A stretch of DNA of 64,000 nt, taken from the NCBI GenBank assembly GCA_023427985.1, contig JAEYZM010000026.1:1-64000 (forward strand), read 5' to 3'. A model generated the notes under the pieces. The model did not search any database and was not told the origin of the DNA. It worked only from the letters and a program-made list of their open reading frames with translations. This document shows positions 26,413 to 34,639 of the stretch, piece after piece. This DNA is from Bacteroidota bacterium. Its GTDB lineage: Bacteria; Bacteroidota; Bacteroidia; Sphingobacteriales; Sphingobacteriaceae. The position numbers were made by a program, and so were the translations under genes. Numbering within the stretch: position 1 is the stretch's first letter; the number at the start of each line of letters is the position of its first letter.

Positions 26413-26649
26413 TTATGTCAATTTCATAATCTCCTTGGCCAAGCCCCAATCTTTCTCCGTCACCACATCACCTGCATCGTGAGTACTTAAAAATAATTCT
26501 ACCGTATTGTATGTGTTGTGGATCGTTGGGTGATGATTCAACTGCTTTGCAATTATTGCAAGTTTGTTGATGAATTCGATTGCCGACAAAAAATCTTTGA
26601 AAATTATTTTTGCGTAAAGCTTATTGTCTATTTCTTGAAAGTCTATCAT
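26413..26649 (-). CDS. phhB: 4a-hydroxytetrahydrobiopterin dehydratase (pterin carbinolamine dehydratase)
   Basis: A short (78 aa) pterin-4a-carbinolamine dehydratase, which regenerates dihydropterin after aromatic amino acid hydroxylation. The family core is clear: LNHHPTIHNTYNTVELFLSTHD, with the catalytic His pair H39-H40 and the THDAG loop, and a C-terminal KDWGLAKEI. It lacks the first helix-strand of longer homologues (about 95-110 aa). No phenylalanine hydroxylase gene is nearby. The product's role in a Bacteroidota without an evident hydroxylase is unclear. Confidence 0.88.
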   Translation of the reverse strand: MIDFQEIDNKLYAKIIFKDFLSAIEFINKLAIIAKQLNHHPTIHNTYNTVELFLSTHDAGDVVTEKDWGLAKEIMKLT

Positions 26650-26800
26650 GAAATTAAGTTTAAAATTATTGCGTGTTATCGATAAAACCGAGGCTACAAT
26701 TGTAATTTAAGCAATTTTTTTGTATATTGTTGTTCTCGGAAAAACATACAGGTTGATATTCATATTTCTTCTTTTATCGACCGATTAACACACATCTACT

Positions 26801-28327
26801 ATGGAAATCAACAAAATTGAAAACATTGAAATTGTATTATTACAGCTCGAAGATTACGATGAGTTGAAAGAAGTGATGATTAGCTCTTATCCTACCATGC
26901 CTAATGCATATTGGAAAGATCATCATATAAAAGCTTTAACTGAAAAATTTCCGGAAGGCCAAGTTGTAATTAAAGTGAATGGTAAAATTGCGGGTTGTGC
27001 ATTATCTATTATTGTATTATACAATCAGGTGGTTGATCAGCATACATATAAAGACATTACAGCAAACTATACCTTTAATACTCATACCCCAAAAGGCAAT
27101 ATATTGTATGGTATTGATATTTTTGTGTCTCCCGAATTCAGAGGCTTGCGCTTAGGTCGAAGATTATACGATTATAGAAAAGAGTTAACGGAAAAATTAA
27201 ATTTAAGAAGCATAGTCTTTGGCGGAAGGATACCCAATTATCATAAGTTTGCACATGAACTAAAACCAAGCGAATACATCGACAAGGTTAAGAAAAAAGA
27301 AATACATGATCCTGTATTAAACTTTCAGTTGTCGAACGATTTTTATCCGTATCGAATATTGAAAAAATATTTGGAGGGCGATAATGCATCGAATGAATTT
27401 GCAGTATTGTTGAAATGGGATAATATTTATTATACCAAACCATCGAAAACAGTGGTTGCTAATAAAACCGTTGTGCGACTGGGATTAATTCAATGGCAAA
27501 TGCGACCGTACAAAAACCTCAACGAATTGATGTCGCAAGCCGAGTATTTCGTTGATACGGTTTCGGGTTATCGGTCCGACTTTGCTCTATTTCCAGAGTT
27601 TTTCAATGCTCCATTAATGTCGGAAAACAATCACCTTTCAGAAGCGGAAGCCATCAGAAAATTAGCGGAACATACTGAAGAAATTGTTCAACGTTTTTCA
27701 AAACTATCGATATCCTACAACATCAACATAATCACTGGAAGTATGCCCGAAATTACCGACGGTTCATTGTACAATGTTGGGTATCTCTGTAGACGCGATG
27801 GTTCAATTGATAAGTACGAAAAAATTCATGTGACACCAGATGAGGCAAAAGTATGGGGCATGCAAGGTGGGAGATCCTTGAAAGTGTTTGATACCGATTG
27901 TGGTAAAATTGGAATCTTAATTTGTTACGATTCCGAATTCCCCGAGTTGAGTAGGATACTTGCCGATCAAGGTATGGATATTTTATTTGTTCCGTATTTA
28001 ACCGATACGCAAAATGGATTTTCTAGAGTGAAACATTGCGCTCAAGCCCGTGCAATAGAGAACGAATGTTTTGTTGCTATTGCTGGTAGTGTAGGTAATT
28101 TACCCAATGTACATAACATGGACATTCAATATGCACAGTCGATGGTCTTAACCCCATGTGATTTTGCTTTTCCCGCAAATGGTATTAAAGCTGAAGCCAC
28201 CCCAAATACAGAAATGATTTTAATTGCCGATGTAGATCTCGATTTACTACGAGAGCTTAATCAATTTGGTAGTGTAAGAAATTTAAAAGATCGCAGAAAA
28301 GATGTGTACGATGTAATATTAAAATGA
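26801..28327 (+). CDS. GNAT acetyltransferase / carbon-nitrogen hydrolase fusion
   Basis: Two enzyme domains in one chain (508 aa). Residues about 8-200 are a GNAT acetyltransferase with the acetyl-CoA loop FVSPEFRGLRLGRRLYDYR. Residues about 225-500 are a nitrilase/amidase-type hydrolase with the Glu-Lys-Cys triad in ALFPEFFNAP, KYEKIHVTPDE and GILICYDSEFPE (C375). The hydrolase likely cleaves an amide or nitrile that the acetyltransferase also acts on; the substrate is unknown. The GNAT is followed by the hydrolase without a clear linker. It is divergent from phhB over a 150-base AT-rich gap. Confidence 0.88.
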   Translation: MEINKIENIEIVLLQLEDYDELKEVMISSYPTMPNAYWKDHHIKALTEKFPEGQVVIKVNGKIAGCALSIIVLYNQVVDQHTYKDITANYTFNTHTPKGNILYGIDIFVSPEFRGLRLGRRLYDYRKELTEKLNLRSIVFGGRIPNYHKFAHELKPSEYIDKVKKKEIHDPVLNFQLSNDFYPYRILKKYLEGDNASNEFAVLLKWDNIYYTKPSKTVVANKTVVRLGLIQWQMRPYKNLNELMSQAEYFVDTVSGYRSDFALFPEFFNAPLMSENNHLSEAEAIRKLAEHTEEIVQRFSKLSISYNINIITGSMPEITDGSLYNVGYLCRRDGSIDKYEKIHVTPDEAKVWGMQGGRSLKVFDTDCGKIGILICYDSEFPELSRILADQGMDILFVPYLTDTQNGFSRVKHCAQARAIENECFVAIAGSVGNLPNVHNMDIQYAQSMVLTPCDFAFPANGIKAEATPNTEMILIADVDLDLLRELNQFGSVRNLKDRRKDVYDVILK

Positions 28328-28350
28328 AACCCCAGCAAATACTGGGGTTT
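28327..28350. terminator. Bidirectional terminator after the GNAT/hydrolase gene
   Basis: AAACCCCAG (28327-28335), a 6-base loop and CTGGGGTTT (28342-28350) form a perfect 9-bp stem in the gap between convergent genes. Confidence 0.75.
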
Positions 28351-28377
28351 CGAAACAATTTCAATGGGCTATTGAAT

Positions 28378-29697
28378 TTATTGTTTTAAGATTTTGCTTC
28401 GTGCAATGCTACCGTCTTCTAACAACGCTTCCAAAAAGTATAAACCCGCATCTAGTCCTTCTACTGAAATTTCAGTCGGGCTAGATACTTGTAGCACTAC
28501 TTTTGCATCACTCGAAATCACTTTCAATGTTTTTATTTGTGCCGATGTATTGAATCGAATAAAATTTTCTGCAGGATTTGGATACGCATTCAATTGCACA
28601 ATTTTTTGTGATTCAATTCCTACACTCGATGTAAGTTCACCGCTGACAACACCAGTATTGTATATGGCGTAGCCCTTCTCACCTGAACATGTTAGTTTTA
28701 AGCAAAAAGTATTTGCATCTGGATTCGATACCGGTGAATTAAAACTTGGTCCTACATATATTTTTGCATCTGAATTTGCTAAAACGATTTTACCTGAAGC
28801 ACTCATTGCAATACCATTCACAAAACTTAATGGAATCGTATCTAATGGAGATGCATTCCAAACACCATTGCTCAAGGTATATGTTTTAATATACGTTTCG
28901 CCCGTGCCACCTTCTTTGTTAAATACGGTCATGTTATTATTTGCATCCCTTAGTAAATAACTAGAGGTTGTAAATTTTGTATTGATGTTTTCACTACCAC
29001 TTGTTATAGTATTGTTGCTGAAGGTGTCAATGAATACTGATGATACAAAAACGCCGGATACCATTTGTGCTTTCCCATACATGAAGATTAAATTATTTTG
29101 TGCATCTACAAACGCATTATTTTCTTCTATGGTTACACCCGAAGCGTTGGGTACAGTTGTATGTACCCAAGTGCCGTTTTCATGTTTACTGATTCGGATT
29201 GGGTCAAGTAGACTTGATTTTGATCCAAGTACAATTGGAATATCGTTATTATCTATTTCAAATCCAAAATAGTTTACGCCCGATGTTAAGCCTAATGAAT
29301 CGCCAACAGAAACAAAATTTCCGTTCACCAATTTCTTTACGAAAATATTGTAATTGAATTGTGCACCTAGTTTTGAATAAGCAATAAACAAAGTTCCTAG
29401 TTTTGATTTTCGCAGATAAATTCTACCAATAGTTGATGCATCGGCACCAAGGCTTGACATTGTGGTCCAAGTAGAACCGTCGTATTTGTACAATCGCAAT
29501 ACGTTATTGTTCGCAAATGCATCGAGTTGGAATACTACCGAATATACTTCAGTTTCAGAGACCACTAAAAGATCTGCTGCATTCGTACCCAGTTGTGGAT
29601 CTAAACCTTGACCAGGAGAACCAAGAAATGGCCAAGATTGTGCAGAAGCCTTTTGTACAATGACAATGGCAAATAGTAATAGGATAATTTTCTTCAT
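28378..29697 (-). CDS. Secreted protein with T9SS type A sorting domain
   Basis: A signal peptide (cleavage about VQKASAQ, residue 19) is followed by about 330 residues of beta-rich repeats resembling a propeller (NNVLRLYKYDGSTWTTMSSLG, NIFVKKLVNGNFVSVGDSLG and similar). The C-terminal T9SS sorting domain has AYPNPAENFIRFNTS, GLDAGLYFLEALLEDG and a final KILKQ. The protein should cross the outer membrane through T9SS and be anchored or released. The passenger function is unknown. An 18-bp perfect palindrome lies 52 bases upstream of its start. Confidence 0.82.
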   Translation of the reverse strand: MKKIILLLFAIVIVQKASAQSWPFLGSPGQGLDPQLGTNAADLLVVSETEVYSVVFQLDAFANNNVLRLYKYDGSTWTTMSSLGADASTIGRIYLRKSKLGTLFIAYSKLGAQFNYNIFVKKLVNGNFVSVGDSLGLTSGVNYFGFEIDNNDIPIVLGSKSSLLDPIRISKHENGTWVHTTVPNASGVTIEENNAFVDAQNNLIFMYGKAQMVSGVFVSSVFIDTFSNNTITSGSENINTKFTTSSYLLRDANNNMTVFNKEGGTGETYIKTYTLSNGVWNASPLDTIPLSFVNGIAMSASGKIVLANSDAKIYVGPSFNSPVSNPDANTFCLKLTCSGEKGYAIYNTGVVSGELTSSVGIESQKIVQLNAYPNPAENFIRFNTSAQIKTLKVISSDAKVVLQVSSPTEISVEGLDAGLYFLEALLEDGSIARSKILKQ

Positions 29698-29748
29698 ATT
29701 AATTTAGTTTTGATTGTACAAAACTGCAATATGAAGAGTTCATTAGCT

Positions 29749-29766
29749 ATACATCATATGATGTAT
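29749..29766. promoter_or_regulatory. 18-bp perfect palindrome upstream of the T9SS protein gene
   Basis: ATACATCATATGATGTAT is self-complementary with no loop. It lies between the stop of the DUF1569 gene and the start of the next gene on the minus strand, so it is placed like an operator for a dimeric regulator. A terminator is less likely because there is no loop. Confidence 0.45.
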
Positions 29767-29769
29767 TTT

Positions 29770-30228
29770 TTAAACCCCAAATTGGCGTAAATGATGGTCG
29801 ATGTGTTTATATAAAAGATTATTCCACTCGGTGACATTTAATTTACCTAAAGAAATTTGTTCCTTACCATCGAAATAATCTGGACCTAATTTTTCTATTT
29901 TCTCAATGTATGAAAGTATACGAGCTTTCTCACGTTCAAAATCTCTTCTATCAACGATCATAAATGCAGGCGCAGTTGGTAAATTTTGTCGGTACGGTAC
30001 TTCATTCACCATACTCTGTTTGAAAAATGCACGAAGCATCATTTTCATAATCCAATTTGGTCCATCGTTTCTTTCTCCCAATGCTTGTTCATAAGGCACA
30101 CAAATATGCGCCAACATCTGGTCGACATTCATCTTTCCCCACCTACGTTGCGTCATTGGGTTTAACTGCTCTATTCTTTTTTTTAATTCCGATGTAGTAG
30201 CGGGATCAAATATGTTTGGTAATGCCAT
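29770..30228 (-). CDS. DUF1569 (DinB-like) protein
   Basis: A 152-aa helical-bundle protein of the DUF1569 family, related to the DinB/YfiT superfamily of thiol transferases and metal-binding bundles. The core is the N-terminal RRWGKMNVDQMLAHICVPYEQALG, with a candidate ligand His, and the C-terminal LNVTEWNNLLYKHIDHHLRQFGV with two more His positions. Members may use a low-molecular-weight thiol. The substrate is unknown. Confidence 0.82.
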   Translation of the reverse strand: MALPNIFDPATTSELKKRIEQLNPMTQRRWGKMNVDQMLAHICVPYEQALGERNDGPNWIMKMMLRAFFKQSMVNEVPYRQNLPTAPAFMIVDRRDFEREKARILSYIEKIEKLGPDYFDGKEQISLGKLNVTEWNNLLYKHIDHHLRQFGV

Positions 30229-30241
30229 GTTCTAAAAATTT

Positions 30242-30267
30242 AAAAGCGAATCTAAGGATTCGCTTTT
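30242..30267 (-). terminator. Terminator of the M4 metallopeptidase gene
   Basis: An 11-bp stem (AAAAGCGAATC, 30242-30252, with 30257-30267) with a 4-base loop lies just after the stop of the leftward peptidase gene. Confidence 0.75.
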
Positions 30268-30272
30268 AAAAA

Positions 30273-33200
30273 TTAATTCGTTTTAATTATTTTCTTGGTA
30301 ATAATTTTATTTCCATTAATGATTCGCAATAAATACGTGCCTTGCGTCAAATCACTTAAATTAATTGTATTCGTTTTGTCGTTAATCGTTATGGATTTTA
30401 ATTTAGATCCTAGCATGTCGTAAACATCAATATTCGCAGATAAAATTCCATTTGCTTCTACATCGACCTGAATATTATTTTGAAATGGATTGGGATAGAT
30501 GTTTAGTGCAGATGGATCATTCATTTCTATTCCAATATTAATTACTCGATTACCATTTGCATAATAGCTCGACCATTTTGCTTGTGATATTAAGCCTATA
30601 GCAGAACCACTCGGAGCAATTTTATTACTTTGCAATGCAATTTTTGCAACTACAGTATCGCCATTCTGATTGTTGATGCTAGTAAACGTAATGGCATTAT
30701 CGTTTTTGTTATAACTCGGATAACCAATTGTATTGTTGTTGAAGATTTCAAAATTATCACCTGTTTCCATATTCACACCAATGATTTTTATTTGATTATT
30801 ATTGAAATCTAAAAAGTCGAAAGCGCCAATGTACGGTGAGTTCTTGGAGATACTCGGGTTTCCAATACTAATGCCTTCAGGTAAGCCTGAAAATAATTTT
30901 GTAATTCTACCATCGCCAAAATTATTTGAAGTTTTATTCCACACATTAATAAATCCAACATCCCAATAATCAATATTCTGTCCGTTCGATTTTTTTATAA
31001 CATTGTATGCGTCATAGATTAGATATTCGCCCGAATAGTCCCATTCTATTGCGTTTGCATATAAAGGCCCATCGGAATTTACGGTTCCAGGTGCGGTTGT
31101 CGGATTATATAAAACATATTGAGCCAATTGCTGAGAGTTGAAATCGTAAACGTATATCGATGTATCAATAAATTTCGAAATCAGTGCGATTCGATTACCA
31201 TCTTTAGACACTGCGATGTTGTCCCAATTGTTTTGATTGTCAAGCGGAGTTAATTGTGGATTGCTAATGGAAAGTGTTAATGCGTAAGGAATTTTATTTG
31301 TACCAGCAAAAACTGCAACAGCACCGTTGTCCATAATACTTGGTCTGTTCAATGCATTGATAGTTGCCACAGGATGAAAATCGTTATTCGTAATATTGTC
31401 GGGATTCGTGACAATATAAAATGAATTTGGATCTGCTGATGGAATGGAACCATCGTGCACCAACATAAATTCTGTACCAGGATTTGGATTTAAATCGGTT
31501 TGAGTACTTCCACCTCCTCCACCACCGCCAGAACCTTGGATACCTACAGCATCAAATGCTGCAGCTGCCGATTGTGATTCGGAAGAATTTTGTCCGTGTA
31601 AATCGGTTGCCGACTGAATTACAGCATTTCTTAAATCGATAAAGTTGGAAGAACGTGTGAGGTAATTTGCTAAAGCTCGATAGTAAACTTTTTCTGCTTT
31701 GGCCATTCCAACACTTACTGCAAAATTATAGAATGCTTTATTTGGGATGCCAGAATTAATATGTACGCCACCATTATCTTGTGAGATATCTAAGTTTAAA
31801 TATTCATTCATATGTGAAGGTTGCCATCCCGGACTGTTGATGTTGGTACCACCATTATGTGGATCTTGTATGTCGCGCAATGCACCGCTAGGGAATGCAC
31901 TTAGCTTAACAACATCTTCTCCCAACTTCCAATCGTTTGGGTCTAAAGCAACTCCAAAAACATCCGACATAGATTCATTAATAGCACCCGATTGAAATTT
32001 GTATTCTAAATTTGCTGTATTTTCAGTAACACCATGCGTCATTTCATGTGCCGCTACATCCAATGCACCAGCTAATGGTTTGAATGCTGTACCTCCATTT
32101 CCATAACACATTAATTTGCCTGTCCAAAAAGCATTATCTAATCCGCCACCATTATCATCTGCAACATTTACTACCGAATAAATAGTTCCACCTGCACCAT
32201 CAATAGAATTTCTAGAGTGAACAGTTTTAAAATATTCGTAACATAGTCCGGCATTAACATGTGCTGAAACAGCCGACTTATCTGACCATGTGTTATTCGC
32301 AGAACTTACAAAGAATAAATTGCTCGTACTTGCAAGTGGGGCATTTTTTAAATCAAGCGTTACGATAGCACCTTTTGCATCATCAGGAATAGTGCCTCCC
32401 ATAAACATAGTTCTACTTGCATCGAGCATAAAATAAGTGCCAGATTTTAAATAGGTGTTTATGGTTCTATTTTGATTATTCAAATCTAATGCATTTGCAG
32501 TCTGTGGACCATCCGCGCAAGTAGATTTATAAGACTCTAAAATTGTTCCATTATTTGCATCAATAAAGTATTCCCAGCGTTCGAAAATATTTTTATATAT
32601 GCTGATGTGCCAAGCTCTAGTAGCTTCAATGGATCTATCTGGATTCAGAAATATTATTTCTTCAAATAGAATTTCATCATGCGCTACCAGTTTTTTTTCA
32701 TTCTCAGTTAAAGCTCTGTACTTACCCTTTGATGCTAAATCTAATTTGACTTTTTCAATTGCTTCTGCAGAATGAAATTGTTTTGACTTAAGTTTAAAAT
32801 TAGAACATAATAAGTAATTGCCATTATAACTTTTCAGTTCATTCTCATTAACATGAAATATTAAATCCGATGTCCAAACCCGCAAGCCATCAAATTCCTG
32901 GTAATAGCTTAGGTGAGTAAAGCCTAAGTCATCTTGATAAGATTTATTAGATCTTAATTCTAGGTAAAGGTTGTTGTAATTGAAAAGATGTGCTTTCGAT
33001 TTAACGAATTCCATTACACTTGAATGTATATCCAGTGCTTGATTACTAGAATTATTTTTGGATATTGAGTAGTTGCAATTGCTTATCCACTTCAATACAT
33101 TGTTTTCGTAATGTGTTTGAATTGGTGCATTGTATTGATGTTTAAATGCAGCTACATTTTCATTACTAGAATTTTTTACTCTAAGTCTAGGATTGAATTT

Positions 33201-33338
33201 TTCAAGGTCTGTTTTCTGGATACTTCCAATTTCTTTTGACTTGTTTAAAGAATTTTGCGCTGAAAGCGTGCTAACAAAAAATAATAAGCTAATAAATAAG
33301 ATTAGCCTTCTTGGGATACGAGAATAGAATGGCTTCAT
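30273..33338 (-). CDS. Secreted M4-family (thermolysin-like) metallopeptidase with T9SS sorting domain
   Basis: A 1021-aa extracellular protease. After the signal peptide (to about residue 27) comes an FTP/PepSY-type propeptide. The thermolysin catalytic domain has the zinc motif HEMTH at 431-435, the third ligand E455 in NESMSD and the catalytic-His segment DNGGVHINSGIPNKAFY. A poly-glycine linker (GSGGGGGGGS) separates it from a beta-propeller-like region of about 330 residues. The T9SS sorting domain ends the protein (IYPNPFQNNIQV, DLTQGTYLLRI, final KKIIKTN). It should be secreted and activated by removal of the propeptide. Confidence 0.92.
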   Translation of the reverse strand: MKPFYSRIPRRLILFISLLFFVSTLSAQNSLNKSKEIGSIQKTDLEKFNPRLRVKNSSNENVAAFKHQYNAPIQTHYENNVLKWISNCNYSISKNNSSNQALDIHSSVMEFVKSKAHLFNYNNLYLELRSNKSYQDDLGFTHLSYYQEFDGLRVWTSDLIFHVNENELKSYNGNYLLCSNFKLKSKQFHSAEAIEKVKLDLASKGKYRALTENEKKLVAHDEILFEEIIFLNPDRSIEATRAWHISIYKNIFERWEYFIDANNGTILESYKSTCADGPQTANALDLNNQNRTINTYLKSGTYFMLDASRTMFMGGTIPDDAKGAIVTLDLKNAPLASTSNLFFVSSANNTWSDKSAVSAHVNAGLCYEYFKTVHSRNSIDGAGGTIYSVVNVADDNGGGLDNAFWTGKLMCYGNGGTAFKPLAGALDVAAHEMTHGVTENTANLEYKFQSGAINESMSDVFGVALDPNDWKLGEDVVKLSAFPSGALRDIQDPHNGGTNINSPGWQPSHMNEYLNLDISQDNGGVHINSGIPNKAFYNFAVSVGMAKAEKVYYRALANYLTRSSNFIDLRNAVIQSATDLHGQNSSESQSAAAAFDAVGIQGSGGGGGGGSTQTDLNPNPGTEFMLVHDGSIPSADPNSFYIVTNPDNITNNDFHPVATINALNRPSIMDNGAVAVFAGTNKIPYALTLSISNPQLTPLDNQNNWDNIAVSKDGNRIALISKFIDTSIYVYDFNSQQLAQYVLYNPTTAPGTVNSDGPLYANAIEWDYSGEYLIYDAYNVIKKSNGQNIDYWDVGFINVWNKTSNNFGDGRITKLFSGLPEGISIGNPSISKNSPYIGAFDFLDFNNNQIKIIGVNMETGDNFEIFNNNTIGYPSYNKNDNAITFTSINNQNGDTVVAKIALQSNKIAPSGSAIGLISQAKWSSYYANGNRVINIGIEMNDPSALNIYPNPFQNNIQVDVEANGILSANIDVYDMLGSKLKSITINDKTNTINLSDLTQGTYLLRIINGNKIITKKIIKTN

Positions 33339-33421
33339 AATAAGTAGTTTAGTATAAATGAAATTTACGTACTTACTTATAAATAATCAATATAAATTAC
33401 TGAAAACCAAACGAATATTCT

Positions 33422-33622
33422 TTAATTTGACGAAAAGTGATTATTTGAACTTGCAGAGTCTTTTTTTTCATATTGATATTGATCCCATAATTCTAGGATT
33501 TTTGAATCGATTTCATCTTTACAATTCAAATAAAATTCATCCAATAAAGTGGACTTTGGAAGTAGTGGGTTAGGTTCTTCTTCGTTTAAAAGTTGTAATA
33601 TGTATTGTTTCAGTGAAAACAC
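33422..33622 (-). CDS. Small acidic hypothetical protein divergent from an XRE regulator
   Basis: A 66-aa reading frame (MFSLKQYILQLLNEEEPNP...) with helical, acidic composition and balanced codon use, unlike the Phe/Asn/Ile-rich frame on the opposite strand (33358-33573). I do not recognise a family. It is divergent from the XRE regulator over 96 bases that hold three inverted repeats. The pair could be a small regulatory or toxin-antitoxin-like module, but nothing in the protein itself shows this. Confidence 0.45.
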   Translation of the reverse strand: MFSLKQYILQLLNEEEPNPLLPKSTLLDEFYLNCKDEIDSKILELWDQYQYEKKDSASSNNHFSSN

Positions 33623-33628
33623 ATATAA

Positions 33629-33714
33629 ATTTAGTTAAACTAAAATAATTATACAATATGTAAATATTATTTATTCTAATGAAATAATATTCCGATAGGC
33701 TAAATATAATTTAG
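33629..33714. promoter_or_regulatory. Divergent control region with three inverted repeats
   Basis: Between the 66-aa frame and the XRE gene lie ATTTAG-N5-CTAAAA (33629-33645), an IR with 10-bp arms AATATTATTT/AAATAATATT (33663-33672 and 33682-33691), and CTAAAT-ATA-ATTTAG (33700-33714), 4 bases before the XRE ATG. The outer two share the half-site ATTTAG/CTAAAT, as expected for binding sites of one dimeric regulator next to each start codon. Confidence 0.5.
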
Positions 33715-33718
33715 AATT

Positions 33719-34045
33719 ATGAAAACAGATATCGGAGAGCGCATTAGACAACAAAGGGTTTTAAAAGGATTTAGTCAGGAGTATATGGCGAATGAGTTAG
33801 AAATCTCTACATCGGCATACTCGAATATTGAAACTGGTAAGACCGATATTACTGTGAAGCGTGCGATTGAGATTGCAGTTATACTCGGTATAAATGTAGT
33901 TGCATTAATTGCAGATACTCCACAAAAGACGAGTTTTCAAGAGCCCGATAGCATGGGATACCAGCAAGACTTAGAGGCATTGAAAATAGAAATTGAAAAT
34001 ATTAAGAAATTACTAGGCAAGAAATCTTCAAAGAAAAAAAGTTAG
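33719..34045 (+). CDS. XRE-family helix-turn-helix regulator
   Basis: A 108-aa protein with one Cro/CI-type helix-turn-helix (residues about 6-60; GERIRQQRVLKGFSQEYMANELEISTSAYSNIETGK in overlapping segments). A C-terminal charged coiled coil (DLEALKIEIENIKKLLGKK) is probably the dimerisation part. It is likely autoregulated through the ATTTAG-type palindromes in front of it. Its 3' end overlaps the convergent receiver gene by 4 bases. Confidence 0.85.
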   Translation: MKTDIGERIRQQRVLKGFSQEYMANELEISTSAYSNIETGKTDITVKRAIEIAVILGINVVALIADTPQKTSFQEPDSMGYQQDLEALKIEIENIKKLLGKKSSKKKS

Positions 34046-34506
34046 GACAATAATTTTTGTCTAAGTAAGAATTCTAATTGTTCATTTGCTCGTATTAAGC
34101 TTTTCATCAATTCTTTGTTTTCTTTTCTCAGTGAAAAAATCTCATAAGCATTATTAATGATTACGCGCATTTGTTGTTCGTCCCAAGGCTTGGTTATATA
34201 TTGATAGATTTGACCTTTATTAATTGCATCTATCACCGCTTGAATATCGGCATAACCGGTAAGCAGCATTCGAATAGGTTCAGGAAATTCTTTTATTATA
34301 CTCGAAAGAAATTCAACACCTGTCATTCCAGGCATACGTTGATCCGTAATAATGATTTCAAATTTTTCTTTTTTCAATAACTCTTTAGCTTCCATAGCAG
34401 ATAAAGCAGTAGTAACATCGTATTCTCTTCTGAAAGCAGCTTTGAAAGAATTCAAGTTATTTTCTTCATCATCAATGTATAAAATTTTAATCTTAGAGTC
34501 AGACAT
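34042..34506 (-). CDS. Stand-alone receiver-domain response regulator
   Basis: A CheY-like receiver (154 aa) with the acidic pair D12-D13, phospho-acceptor D55 in IIITDQRMPGMTGVEF, the Thr in MLLTGYAD and Lys in TKPWDEQQ. A short helical tail (KENKELMKSLIRANEQLEFLLRQK) replaces an output domain; it could be a coiled coil for dimerisation. Its receiver is clearly paralogous to the N-terminal REC domain of the kinase gene at 38620-39705. It is divergent from the ThiF gene and belongs to the same signalling cluster. Confidence 0.9.
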   Translation of the reverse strand: MSDSKIKILYIDDEENNLNSFKAAFRREYDVTTALSAMEAKELLKKEKFEIIITDQRMPGMTGVEFLSSIIKEFPEPIRMLLTGYADIQAVIDAINKGQIYQYITKPWDEQQMRVIINNAYEIFSLRKENKELMKSLIRANEQLEFLLRQKLLS

Positions 34507-34639
34507 GACGGAATAATGTTTTGAAATAAGAAAATTTATCTATTTTTTATTAAAAATAGCGATTTTTTTCTCAATAATCGAATTTTTATTTTGATATTTA
34601 ATACTTATTAAATTTTCCACAAAAAATTAAATAATACGA

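Noticed and set aside
26676..26685. 10-bp palindrome TTATCGATAA between phhB and the GNAT/hydrolase gene
   Set aside because: Palindromes of this length are expected by chance in AT-rich intergenic DNA, and no second copy is seen near it.
33358..33573. A plus-strand reading frame of 71 codons over the small acidic gene
   Set aside because: Its product is rich in Phe, Ile, Asn and Tyr, as expected from AT-rich antisense sequence, and the minus-strand frame looks more protein-like.
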